Positions 54,676 to 62,686 of a stretch of DNA of 64,000 bases are shown piece after piece. Position numbers and translations under genes: made by a program. Position 1 is the stretch's first letter, and each line of letters begins with the position of its first letter. Source of the stretch: Acidobacteriota bacterium (GTDB taxonomy: Bacteria > Acidobacteriota > Terriglobia > 20CM-2-55-15); assembly GCA_022821145.1 (NCBI GenBank), contig JAJEEE010000064.1, forward strand, positions 166,690 to 230,689, given 5' to 3'. Under the pieces are notes generated by a model. That model searched no databases and was not told the origin of the DNA. It saw nothing but the letters and a program-made list of their open reading frames with translations.

Positions 54676-55359
54676 ATGATCGGCGAGTTGAACGAACGGT
54701 CGCTGCACCGGGCCCTGAAGGCGCGCTACGCCGGCGCCCACGGCGCGATCGAGCAGTCCGTCGACGGCTTCGTCTCGGACGTGGTCGCCGGCGGGCGCAT
54801 CTTCGAAATCCAGACCGGGGGGTTCGGGCCGCTCCGGAACAAGCTGGCGCGTCTGGTCGAGCGGCATCCGGTGACGCTGGTGTATCCCGTCGCGCGGGAC
54901 CGGTACATCGTCAAGACCGCGGCCGATCCGAACGCCCCGGCCACGCGGCGCAAGTCGCCGCGGCACGGCTCGGTCTATGACGTTTTCCATGCGCTGGCCG
55001 GCATCCCGGCGATGCTGGCGCATCCCAACCTGACGCTGGACGTCGTGATGACCGTGGAAGACGAAGTTCGCGCGCCGGACGGGCGCACCGGTTGGCGGCG
55101 CCGCGGCTGGAAACGCCTGGACCGCCGGCTCGTGGACGTCGTCGAAACCTGCACGGTCACGTCGATGGCCGACCTGTTCGCCATGCTCGACGCCAATCTG
55201 CCGGAGCCGTTCACGACGCGGGATCTTGCGGCGGCGATGCGATCGACGCGGCGTCTCGGCCAGTTGGCGGCGTACTGCTTCCGTGAAGGCGGCGTCACCG
55301 AGATATGCGGCAAGGACGGCAACACCCGGGTGTATCGGCGCGCGGCGCTACCGGGCTGA
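54676..55359 (+). CDS. Conserved hypothetical protein
   Basis: A 227-residue soluble protein that I cannot assign with confidence. It has MIGELNERSLHRALKARYAG, GRIFEIQTGGFGPLRNKLAR (a segment reminiscent of PD-(D/E)xK nuclease-like folds, with Glu in FEIQTGG), HPVTLVYPVARDRYIVK, a basic middle (GWRRRGWKRLDRRLVDVVET) and a C-terminal winged-helix-like part (PFTTRDLAAAMRSTRRLGQL, then AYCFREGGV). A role in nucleic-acid handling is a guess. ATG 54676; the 3' end overlaps the convergent PQQ gene by 12 bases. Confidence 0.65.
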   Translation: MIGELNERSLHRALKARYAGAHGAIEQSVDGFVSDVVAGGRIFEIQTGGFGPLRNKLARLVERHPVTLVYPVARDRYIVKTAADPNAPATRRKSPRHGSVYDVFHALAGIPAMLAHPNLTLDVVMTVEDEVRAPDGRTGWRRRGWKRLDRRLVDVVETCTVTSMADLFAMLDANLPEPFTTRDLAAAMRSTRRLGQLAAYCFREGGVTEICGKDGNTRVYRRAALPG

Positions 55360-57192
55360 CTCCGCGGTCCGGTCGATCTCGAACGCCAGCAGCACGTTCC
55401 CCGGGCTGCCGACGAAACCGCCGTTGCCGGACAGCATGTAGACCATGCCGCCCGCCACCACGGGGCCGGGCCCATCGAAGGAGCCGCCGTTGGCCGGCAC
55501 GCCGTTGTTCGTCTCGAATTCCCGGTTGGCGTCGAACGTCCAGAGAATCGTCCCGTCCTCGGCGGAATAGAAGCGCATCCCGCCGTCGGCCGATCCGGAG
55601 AACACGCCGCCCGGAATCGCCGTCACCGCGGCCGATTGGACGGCGCTGCAACCACGGCCGCCCGCGCAGATCGGCTCCTGGGGCGGGGTGAACCAGACGC
55701 GTTCGCCCGTTTCAAGATCGATCGCGTGGATGCCGCCGGTGTCGTCGCGGAAATAGCCGCCGACGGCCACGTAGGCCAAGCCCTCGCCCACCGCCGCGCC
55801 CCAGACGCCGCCGACGGCGCTGCCCGGGCCGGCGCGGTACTCCCAGACGGTCGCGCCCTCGTCGTCGGGGTCCAGGGCGTACGCCATGCCCGACTTCTGG
55901 GGGACGACCAGCAGGTCGCGCCCCGACGCGGTCGTGGCCAGCACGGGCGACGCGGAGAAATCGAAGTCGGGGCCCACGTCGTCGGGGCAGTTGGGATTGT
56001 CCGAGCCCGGCTGACAACCCATGATCCATGCGTCGCCGGGCGTCAACTGGTTGACCCAACGGATCTCGCCCGACTCGACGTCGAGCGCGATGACGGCGTC
56101 GGTCGTTTCCGGCGCCGGATCGGCGTAGGCGTTGCCCGTCGCGGCGTAGATCATGCCGCGCTCCGGATCCACGGTGGGCGCGCTCCAGATGCCGACCCCG
56201 GCCGGGCCCCACAACGGCGCGCCGGTGGAGCTCGTTCCGCGCCGTTGCGGCTCCGGCACCGTGTAGGTCTTCCAGACGATCGCTCCGGTCCCGGCGTCGA
56301 GCGCGGTGATGCTCCCACGAAACTGGCAGCACGCGTAGTCGGGGTTGGATGCCGCATTCTCTTCCGAGACGCCGGTCATCGGCACGAACAGAAGGTTGCC
56401 GTGCAGGGTCAGCGCGCCCGTGCCCCGGACGGCCGGATGATCTTCGACGCGGGTGCTCCAGATCTGACGGCCCGTATCGGCGTGGACCGCGTACGCGTTG
56501 GCTTGCCGGTCCACGAAGTACACGGCGTGTCCGCCGCCCGGCCGCGGGCCGATGGAAAGCGCGCTCCGAACGCCGGCCTGGGGCTGGAACGTCCAGTAGG
56601 TGCAGCCCGTTTCGGCGTCCAGCGCATAGACGGCGCCGTCACCGCCCTGGCTCCCGGTGAAGAGCCGCCCCCCGGCGACGGCGGGCTGGGCGCGCGCCTG
56701 CGACTCGCCGGGAAGGCCGAACGCCCACTTCAGGGTGAGGCTGGCCGCGTCGACGCCCGTCAACCCGGCGTCGGGCTGGAACCGCCGGTTCCGCGAATCC
56801 GGCCCCCAACCGTTCCAGAGCGGCATGGAATCCAACGGCGCGGTCGGCGACGCGTCCGTGCACAGTCCGGTCGTGATCTCGATGGGGGACTCCACCACCG
56901 ACTGCCCGGTGAGAAACTCGGCCACGGCCACGCGCTCGGCCGGGTTCATGCCCTCGGCCTGGAGCGTCATCACGCCCTCGTTCAATGCATCCACGATGAA
57001 GTTGGGCGAGAAACGGGCCATGTCTTCCCGAGACGGAGTGCCCAACTCCAAGTCGTTGCCCGTGTGGCAGCCGGCGCAACGAGCCTCGAAAACGTCCGCC
57101 CCGAGGGCCGTGTCCTGCGCCAGGGCCGGCGACGGCCCGGCGGCGGCGAACGCCGTCAGAATCACCATCGATGCGTGCGTCACGCGTGTCAT
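55348..57192 (-). CDS. Quinohemoprotein-type propeller with N-terminal cytochrome c (polyvinyl-alcohol dehydrogenase-like)
   Basis: A 614-residue exported protein. A signal peptide (MVILTAFAAAGPSPALAQ) leads to a cytochrome c domain with CAGCH heme motif and a distal Met candidate in ALNEGVMTL, then a PQQ-type propeller (LWNGWGPDSRNRRFQPDAGL, GPAGVGIWSAPTVDPERGMI, YAATGNAYADPAPETTDAV). A vicinal Cys pair (YACCQFRG) is present. The order heme-then-propeller matches polyvinyl-alcohol dehydrogenases; the substrate is unknown. It is divergent from the propeller gene at 57336. Confidence 0.85.
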   Translation of the reverse strand: MTRVTHASMVILTAFAAAGPSPALAQDTALGADVFEARCAGCHTGNDLELGTPSREDMARFSPNFIVDALNEGVMTLQAEGMNPAERVAVAEFLTGQSVVESPIEITTGLCTDASPTAPLDSMPLWNGWGPDSRNRRFQPDAGLTGVDAASLTLKWAFGLPGESQARAQPAVAGGRLFTGSQGGDGAVYALDAETGCTYWTFQPQAGVRSALSIGPRPGGGHAVYFVDRQANAYAVHADTGRQIWSTRVEDHPAVRGTGALTLHGNLLFVPMTGVSEENAASNPDYACCQFRGSITALDAGTGAIVWKTYTVPEPQRRGTSSTGAPLWGPAGVGIWSAPTVDPERGMIYAATGNAYADPAPETTDAVIALDVESGEIRWVNQLTPGDAWIMGCQPGSDNPNCPDDVGPDFDFSASPVLATTASGRDLLVVPQKSGMAYALDPDDEGATVWEYRAGPGSAVGGVWGAAVGEGLAYVAVGGYFRDDTGGIHAIDLETGERVWFTPPQEPICAGGRGCSAVQSAAVTAIPGGVFSGSADGGMRFYSAEDGTILWTFDANREFETNNGVPANGGSFDGPGPVVAGGMVYMLSGNGGFVGSPGNVLLAFEIDRTAESAR

Positions 57193-57335
57193 GAGCCCTC
57201 CATACGGTCGAAACGAAGCGCGGCCCTTCCGGGTCCGCGGGCAGTATACCGAATCGGGTCGTTCCAATCCGGGTCGGAGCGAACCCCTTTGCGGTACACT
57301 CTAGCCTTGTTCTCCCGAGACGGAGGTGTCGGCAC

Positions 57336-58607
57336 GTGAAGACACGGACCCTTCCGATCCTGCTGTCCGCATCCGCCGCGTTGGCGGCCGCAACCGCCGC
57401 GTTCGCGAACGACTGGCCCCACTGGCGAGGTCCGGACGGCAACGGGGTCAGCGAAGAAACCGGCGTGCCCATTCGCTGGAGCACGACCGAGAACGTCCAC
57501 TGGAAGCTGGATCTGCCAGGGCGCAGCGGGGCGACGCCCATCATCACCGGCGACCGGATCTTCGTGAACGTCACCGACGGCGGCGCCATCGGATTGTGGG
57601 CCGTCGACCGCGGCACCGGCGACATCCTCTGGACAACCCACCTCGGAGACGGCAACGAACAATTGATGAAGGGCAACCGGGCCAACCCCTCCCCGGTGAC
57701 CGACGGCGAGAGCCTGTGGGTCATGAGCGGACACGGCCTGCTCCGCCGCTTCGACCTGGACGGCAACGAGATCTGGATCCGCGACATCCAGCGGGACCAC
57801 GGCGCGTGGGGACTACTGTGGGGTTACGGGTCGTCTCCCGTGCTCCACGAAGACTCGCTGTACGTCCAGGTCCTGCACGGGTTCTACACGGACGATCCCT
57901 CCTACCTGCTTCGGATCGACAAGGAGACCGGCCGGACCATCTGGCGCACCGAGCGCCCGACCCGCGCCATACGCGAGTCGCCCGACTCGTACACGACGCC
58001 GGCCGTGGTCGCCACCGAGTCCGGCTTCGAGCTGGTCGTCACGGGCGGCGACGTCGTGACGGGACACGACCTGGCCTCGGGCCGCGAGTTGTGGCGCCTG
58101 GAAGGCATGAACCCGAGGAACCGGCGCGACTACCGGATGGTGGCATCCCCGGTCGTGGAGGGCGACATCGTCGTGGCGCCGACGCGCGTGCGGCCATTGA
58201 CCGTCCTGCGCGCCGGCGGGCGCGGCGACGTGACCGAATCCCACCGGATGTGGACGACGGATTTCGGGCCCGACGTTCCCACGCCGGTCACGGACGGCAC
58301 GTACCTGTACGTGGTCCGCGACAACGGCGTCGTCCACTGCTTCGACCTGAGGACCGGAGAAGAGATCTACGGCCGCCAGCGCTTGCGGAACGGCACCTAC
58401 AGCGCTTCGCTCGTCCTGGCCGACGGCAACCTCTACGCGACGAGCGAGGACGGCGTCACGTCGGTCTTCAGGGCCGGCCCGGAATTCGAGCTACTGGCCG
58501 AGAACGACCTGGACGGATACACGCTGAGCTCGCCGGCCATCGTCAACGGGCAGATCTTCCTGCGCACCGACTTCGCCCTTTGGGCGATCGGACAACCCCG
58601 GGAATAG
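57336..58607 (+). CDS. Secreted PQQ-like beta-propeller protein (WRGP type)
   Basis: A 423-residue exported propeller (signal peptide LPILLSASAALAAATAAFA). It is a close paralogue of the protein at 50855, sharing the WRGP start, the HWKLDLPGRSG segment, LWGYGSSPVLHEDSLYVQVL and YTLSSPAIVNGQIF. The GTG start is preceded by GGAGGTG. It shares a 143-base divergent promoter region with the cytochrome-propeller gene and is convergent with the next propeller gene, 15 bases away. Confidence 0.86.
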   Translation: MKTRTLPILLSASAALAAATAAFANDWPHWRGPDGNGVSEETGVPIRWSTTENVHWKLDLPGRSGATPIITGDRIFVNVTDGGAIGLWAVDRGTGDILWTTHLGDGNEQLMKGNRANPSPVTDGESLWVMSGHGLLRRFDLDGNEIWIRDIQRDHGAWGLLWGYGSSPVLHEDSLYVQVLHGFYTDDPSYLLRIDKETGRTIWRTERPTRAIRESPDSYTTPAVVATESGFELVVTGGDVVTGHDLASGRELWRLEGMNPRNRRDYRMVASPVVEGDIVVAPTRVRPLTVLRAGGRGDVTESHRMWTTDFGPDVPTPVTDGTYLYVVRDNGVVHCFDLRTGEEIYGRQRLRNGTYSASLVLADGNLYATSEDGVTSVFRAGPEFELLAENDLDGYTLSSPAIVNGQIFLRTDFALWAIGQPRE

Positions 58608-58622
58608 GCCGCCGACGCGGCG

Positions 58623-59858
58623 TCACTCGACGGTCCAGAGCGTCAGCCGTGTGACGTCCTTCACGAACAACCGGTTGCCGGAAATCGCCGGCTGCGCCCA
58701 GGTTTCGCTGGTCGCGACCTCGTAGCGCTCGACGGCGTCGAACGCCGAGCGGCTGGCGTTGAAGACCACCATCTGCGCGTCGTCCTGGATCGAGAAGATC
58801 GTGTTTCCGGCGCTGACCATCGCGGCGTTCTCGGCCTGCCGCCCTTCACTCGTCCAGAGCACGTCGCCGTTGTCCAGGTCCACGCCGAAGTACTGTCCGC
58901 TGTTCAGGTGGGACAGACCGTAGAGGACGCCGTCGACGACCACGCCGTTCGTCATGTGCAGCGAGGCTTCATCGGTATGCCAGACGTCCTCGGTGCTCCA
59001 CTCGCCCGCCTGAGCGGTGACGCGGAACGCCGTCAGGCCGTTTTCGCGGCCTGCCTGTATGACCAGGTCTTCGTGAATGATCGGGGTCTGCGCCGTCGTG
59101 TTGGACGGGGTCGTGAAGGGGCGGCTCCACAGCAACTGGCCGTCGTCCCTCGCGATCCCCACCATCAGCCCGTTCGTGAACGCGATCACCTGCCGGCGGC
59201 CGCCCAGCTCGGCGACGATCGGCGAGCCGTAAGCCGGGCTGTCGCCGTCCCAGGTCCAACGCGCGTTCCCCGTGGCGATGTCGTATGCGGCAAATTCGCT
59301 GTCGCCGGGGCCGCCGACGTGGATGATCACCGAGTCGCCGTCCACGAGCGGAGACATCGCGGTGTGGTAGATCGGCTGGGCCTCCGGACGGGGATTCTGC
59401 CAGAGAATCTCACCCGTCGCGGCGTCGACGGCGGTCAGGATGCTGCTCATTCCGAAGGAGAACAGCCGTCCGTCCGCGTATGTCGGCGTCGACTTCGGAC
59501 CGGGACCGTGGCGCGCGGTCGCCGCCATCATTTCGAACGGCGCCGCGTAGGCCGTGCGCCAGACGGTCTCGCCCGTACCGGCGTCCAGCGCCGACATCAC
59601 TTCCTCGTCATCCTGCCGGCTGAACATGTAGATCCGGTCCCCGACCAGCACCGGAGTGGCATAGCCGAACCCCACCTCGACCTGCCATCGCTGTTCGAGG
59701 CTGCCCGGCCACGAGGCCGGCGTCTCGAACGACGCCGCGCCGTCGCGGTCGGGTCCGCGCCACTGGGGCCAGTCTTGCGCCGACGCCGGAAGCGCGGCGG
59801 CCGCGGCCAGCATGGCCAAGGCTCCGGCCCGGGCCGGGAATCGATAAGTGCAATGCAT
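58623..59858 (-). CDS. Secreted PQQ-like beta-propeller protein (WRGP type)
   Basis: A 411-residue exported propeller (signal peptide GALAMLAAAAALPASA). The mature start is QDWPQWRGPDRDGAASFETP, followed by blades such as ATPVLVGDRIYMFSR, GTGETVWRTAYA and STPTYADGRLFSFG. The ATG at 59858 follows an AGGAGA site; the frame is open to 60437 but shows no homology there. It is more distant from the 50855/57336 pair. Confidence 0.85.
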   Translation of the reverse strand: MHCTYRFPARAGALAMLAAAAALPASAQDWPQWRGPDRDGAASFETPASWPGSLEQRWQVEVGFGYATPVLVGDRIYMFSRQDDEEVMSALDAGTGETVWRTAYAAPFEMMAATARHGPGPKSTPTYADGRLFSFGMSSILTAVDAATGEILWQNPRPEAQPIYHTAMSPLVDGDSVIIHVGGPGDSEFAAYDIATGNARWTWDGDSPAYGSPIVAELGGRRQVIAFTNGLMVGIARDDGQLLWSRPFTTPSNTTAQTPIIHEDLVIQAGRENGLTAFRVTAQAGEWSTEDVWHTDEASLHMTNGVVVDGVLYGLSHLNSGQYFGVDLDNGDVLWTSEGRQAENAAMVSAGNTIFSIQDDAQMVVFNASRSAFDAVERYEVATSETWAQPAISGNRLFVKDVTRLTLWTVE

Positions 59859-59881
59859 GCGCGTTCTCCTATCCACGCCGC

Positions 59882-60331
59882 TTACGCGGTCGGCCTGAAA
59901 TACAAGACGAGGGCCGCCCCGATGGAGGCCAGGGCGAACCCGACATACAACATGGGATTGACGGCGTCCCGCGGCGGATGAATCAGCATCGACACCAGGA
60001 CGTTCACGATGGGCGCGCCGCCGAAGACCAGCGGCATGACGTACAGTGGCAGGCCGCCGGTGCGGAACGCCCAGATGATGCAGACGGCGCCAGCGGCCCC
60101 GAGCGCTCCCGCCACGGTCGCGCTGACGGTCCCGGCGCCGTCGAACCCCGCCAGGTCGCCCTGCGAGCCGAGCGCGGCGACCGGCACCAGGACGCCGATC
60201 AGAAAGTACGCCACGCCGACGCAGAGCAACGCCTTCAGGGGGTTGGCCAACTGGGTCTGGCCCTGGTGCAGCAGCGCGCCGTACGAGCCCCAGCACAACA
60301 CCGCGCCGGCAACGAAAATCACCCATCCCAT
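59882..60331 (-). CDS. EamA/DMT-like small membrane protein
   Basis: A 149-residue protein with four or five membrane helices (MGWVIFVAGAVLCWGSYGAL, PLKALLCVGVAYFLIGVLVP, AGALGAAGAVCIIWAFRT, LPLYVMPLVFGGAPIVNVLV, LYVGFALASIGAALVLYF), resembling one half of a drug/metabolite transporter of the EamA type. Half-size members are thought to dimerise. ATG 60331 gives a clean first helix; an alternative is ATG 60367. It lies 23 bases upstream of the propeller gene on the same strand. Confidence 0.72.
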   Translation of the reverse strand: MGWVIFVAGAVLCWGSYGALLHQGQTQLANPLKALLCVGVAYFLIGVLVPVAALGSQGDLAGFDGAGTVSATVAGALGAAGAVCIIWAFRTGGLPLYVMPLVFGGAPIVNVLVSMLIHPPRDAVNPMLYVGFALASIGAALVLYFRPTA

Positions 60332-60510
60332 ACGCCTCGGCCTCCCTTGCGCGTGTCCAACAGCCATGGTCCCACGTTTCCTTTCCCGAGGAAGCGGCCA
60401 ACGCGCAAGGGTATCGCCAGGACGAGCGGAAGTCCACAGGCCCGGCGACTGGCGTCGAGAATCCCCGCCGTGGAGAAGCGAACGGACGCCTTGCCGCCCT
60501 CTCGACCGGT

Positions 60511-60525
60511 TCGATAAACTATCGA
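60511..60525. promoter_or_regulatory. Putative operator of the broken Phd/VapC locus
   Basis: A perfect inverted repeat TCGATA/TATCGA around AAC ends one base before the antitoxin ATG at 60527. The position matches the palindromes at the other toxin-antitoxin loci. Confidence 0.45.
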
Positions 60526-60526
60526 T

Positions 60527-60760
60527 ATGGATCCCGAGACAATTGACGCGATCGACGCCGAAAGCCATGTATCACCGGTGCTGGAGCAGGTGCGGCGGGG
60601 AAAGCGTTTCCGTGTCGTGAATCACCGCCAACGGGCAACCGAGTCGAACCCGGAGAATCCGCATGGCGGCGTCCGGCGCACCGGACGATTGCGGGGCCGA
60701 ATCCGGATGGCGCCGCAATTCGACGACCCGCTCGATGACTTCAAGGAATACATGCCGTGA
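60527..60760 (+). CDS. Phd/YefM-like antitoxin, partly degraded
   Basis: A 77-residue product. SHVSPVLEQVRRGKRFRVVN matches the second half of a Phd-type DNA-binding domain, and the tail LRGRIRMAPQFDDPLDDFKE matches antitoxin C-termini. The N-terminus is atypical, and the middle (HRQRATESNPENPHGGVRRT) does not read like the family, which suggests compensated frameshifts or decay. Only a relic of the toxin follows. Confidence 0.6.
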   Translation: MDPETIDAIDAESHVSPVLEQVRRGKRFRVVNHRQRATESNPENPHGGVRRTGRLRGRIRMAPQFDDPLDDFKEYMP

Positions 60761-60854
60761 AGCGGCCCGGGTCGCGCAGGCATTGACGGAAGGATGGCCG
60801 CTCGTCAGCAACGACTCGAGGCTGGAACGCTATGGAATCTCGCGAGTCCGGTAG
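60759..60854 (+). pseudogene. VapC toxin relic (last 31 codons)
   Basis: The frame reads EAARVAQALTEGWPLVSNDS, RLERYGISRVR, the C-terminal end of a VapC PIN toxin with one acidic residue in SND. The first 100 codons or so, with the catalytic residues, are missing, probably by deletion between antitoxin and toxin. The end overlaps the start of the HD-domain gene by 23 bases. Confidence 0.6.
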
Positions 60855-61524
60855 CGCCGGGGAGAGCCCGGCCGCGGCGGCGGAACGCCTTGAAGAGGAA
60901 CAGATCCGGAGACTGGGGCCGCTGGCCACCGTCGAGGTGACGACGGGCGCGCACGTCGCGCCCATGCCGGCGAAACCGACTCTGGTCGATTTCTTCGAGC
61001 GGCGTTTCGGCACCGTCGCCAACCACTGCCTGCAGAGCGCGCAACGCGCGCTCGACAACGGCGCCAAGGAAGAAACGATCTTCGCCTGCCTGATTCACGA
61101 CACCGGGATGACCGTCCGGCGGCCGGACCACGGCTTCTGGGCCGAGGCGCTCTTCCGGCCCTACGTTTCCGAGCGCGTGGCGTTCACCATCCGCCACCAC
61201 CAGTCGCTGCGGTTCTTTGCGGCCCCGGACTACGGCTACGAGTACCCGGCGATATACGTCGAGTTGTTCGGCCCCGACTACGTCCCCGAGCCCTACATCC
61301 GGGCCGAATACGAGCACGCACGCAACCACCCGTGGTACGAAGACGCGATGCAGCTCGTCGTCAACGACGACTACAGCTTCGATCCGGAGGCGCGGCCCAG
61401 CCTGGACCCGTTCATCGACGTGATCGGACGCCACTTCAAGCAGCCCCCGGAGGGCCTGGGTTGGGACGCTTCGCCCAGCAGCTTCATGTGGCGCACGCTG
61501 ATCGACCCGAACCGGCCGTTGTAG
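60832..61524 (+). CDS. HD-domain protein
   Basis: A 230-residue protein. Metal-binding HD-type residues are HCLQSAQRAL, IFACLIHDTGM (the HD pair) and FTIRHHQSLRFF. The second His of the HH motif and the overall length recall HD oxygenase-like proteins (PhnZ or inositol-oxygenase relatives) more than nucleotide phosphohydrolases, but the choice is open. There is no signal peptide. ATG 60832 gives a polar N-terminal extension of about 45 residues. Confidence 0.7.
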   Translation: MESRESGSAGESPAAAAERLEEEQIRRLGPLATVEVTTGAHVAPMPAKPTLVDFFERRFGTVANHCLQSAQRALDNGAKEETIFACLIHDTGMTVRRPDHGFWAEALFRPYVSERVAFTIRHHQSLRFFAAPDYGYEYPAIYVELFGPDYVPEPYIRAEYEHARNHPWYEDAMQLVVNDDYSFDPEARPSLDPFIDVIGRHFKQPPEGLGWDASPSSFMWRTLIDPNRPL

Positions 61525-61681
61525 CCTGCAGGTCCGTCGATCTCACCGAACGGAGCGTCACGCGGACGATGCCGACCTGCACGGCCATCTCGGGTTCCGG
61601 TGCAGAACGGATCGTTTTCGACTACGATCGCTCGTTGCAGGCGGCCGAACACGGCACGGTTTTCGGCCTGGAGTGCCCTCG

Positions 61682-62686
61682 ATGCGAATCCGAACGTTGC
61701 TCGCGACCGGCGCCGGAGCCTTCTGTCTCCTATCCGCAGCGCCGATGCAAGGCCAAAGTGACTGGCGCGGGATGCAGACCGATAACTTCTATCTCGTCGG
61801 CAACGCCAGCCCGGGCGCCATGCGACGCGTCGCCGAGCGACTGGAGACATTCCGCGCGGCTTTCCTGGCCGTCAGGCCGCGCGCCGCGGCAGCCGTCAGT
61901 GATGCGGACACGACGGTCGTCGTGTTCGACAGTGACCGCGATTTTCGCCCATACAAGCCGTTGACGCCGGACGGTGAACCCGCCAGCGTCAGCGGTCTCT
62001 TTCTGGCAACGAACTACGACGCCTACATCGCGCTGACGGGCGAGCGGGAAACCGAGCGCGCCATCTACCACGAGTACGCTCACCAAGTGTCGCGCGAGGA
62101 CCGATCGTGGCCGCTCTGGCTGCGGGAAGGCGTCGCCGAATACTACTCCACCATTCAGGTTCTGGACGGCGGCGAAAGGGTGCGCATGGGGGTCGCGATC
62201 GATGAACACTTCCGGTTTCTGCAAGGCGCCACCCTGATTCCGCTGGACGAATTCCTTGAAATCGGCCCGGACTCCGCCTACTACGCCAGCGAACGCGATC
62301 AACGCCGTTTTTACGCACAAGCCTGGGCGCTGACGCACTACCTGTTGCTGCGACGCCCGGCCGGTTCCGACCAACTGAGCCGGTTCCTCGATCTCGTGGA
62401 GTCGGGAGGTGACGCGGCCGCCAGCTTCGGGACCGCGTTCCAGACCAGCCTCGACGGACTCCTGGAGGAGCTCTCTCGATACGTGCGCAACGCCCTGACG
62501 CTGCCGGCAATCGACTACCAACTGGGAATCGGACTCGAGGACATCGGTCGCTGGAACACGCAGGATATTTCGGAAGCCGAAGCCAATTACCATCTGGGCG
62601 AACTTCTTTCCCGTGACATTGCTGTCCAAATTAGCCGATGTTGGACGGGTTCGGCGTTGAATCCATTGGACATACGGGCGCCGTAG
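61682..62686 (+). CDS. Secreted peptidase-MA-like metalloprotease, 3' end replaced by an insertion sequence
   Basis: As read, 334 residues. A signal peptide (TLLATGAGAFCLLSAAPMQG) is followed by DWRGMQTDNFYLVGNASPGA and the zinc motif YHEYAHQVS (HExxH) with a downstream Glu in WLREGVAEYYS, the pattern of peptidase MA-like/DUF1570 proteins, which usually continue into TPR repeats. After EANYHLGELLSRD the sequence (IAVQISRCWTG...) enters insertion-sequence DNA, so the original C-terminus is lost. GTG 61673 is an alternative start. Confidence 0.75.
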   Translation: MRIRTLLATGAGAFCLLSAAPMQGQSDWRGMQTDNFYLVGNASPGAMRRVAERLETFRAAFLAVRPRAAAAVSDADTTVVVFDSDRDFRPYKPLTPDGEPASVSGLFLATNYDAYIALTGERETERAIYHEYAHQVSREDRSWPLWLREGVAEYYSTIQVLDGGERVRMGVAIDEHFRFLQGATLIPLDEFLEIGPDSAYYASERDQRRFYAQAWALTHYLLLRRPAGSDQLSRFLDLVESGGDAAASFGTAFQTSLDGLLEELSRYVRNALTLPAIDYQLGIGLEDIGRWNTQDISEAEANYHLGELLSRDIAVQISRCWTGSALNPLDIRAP

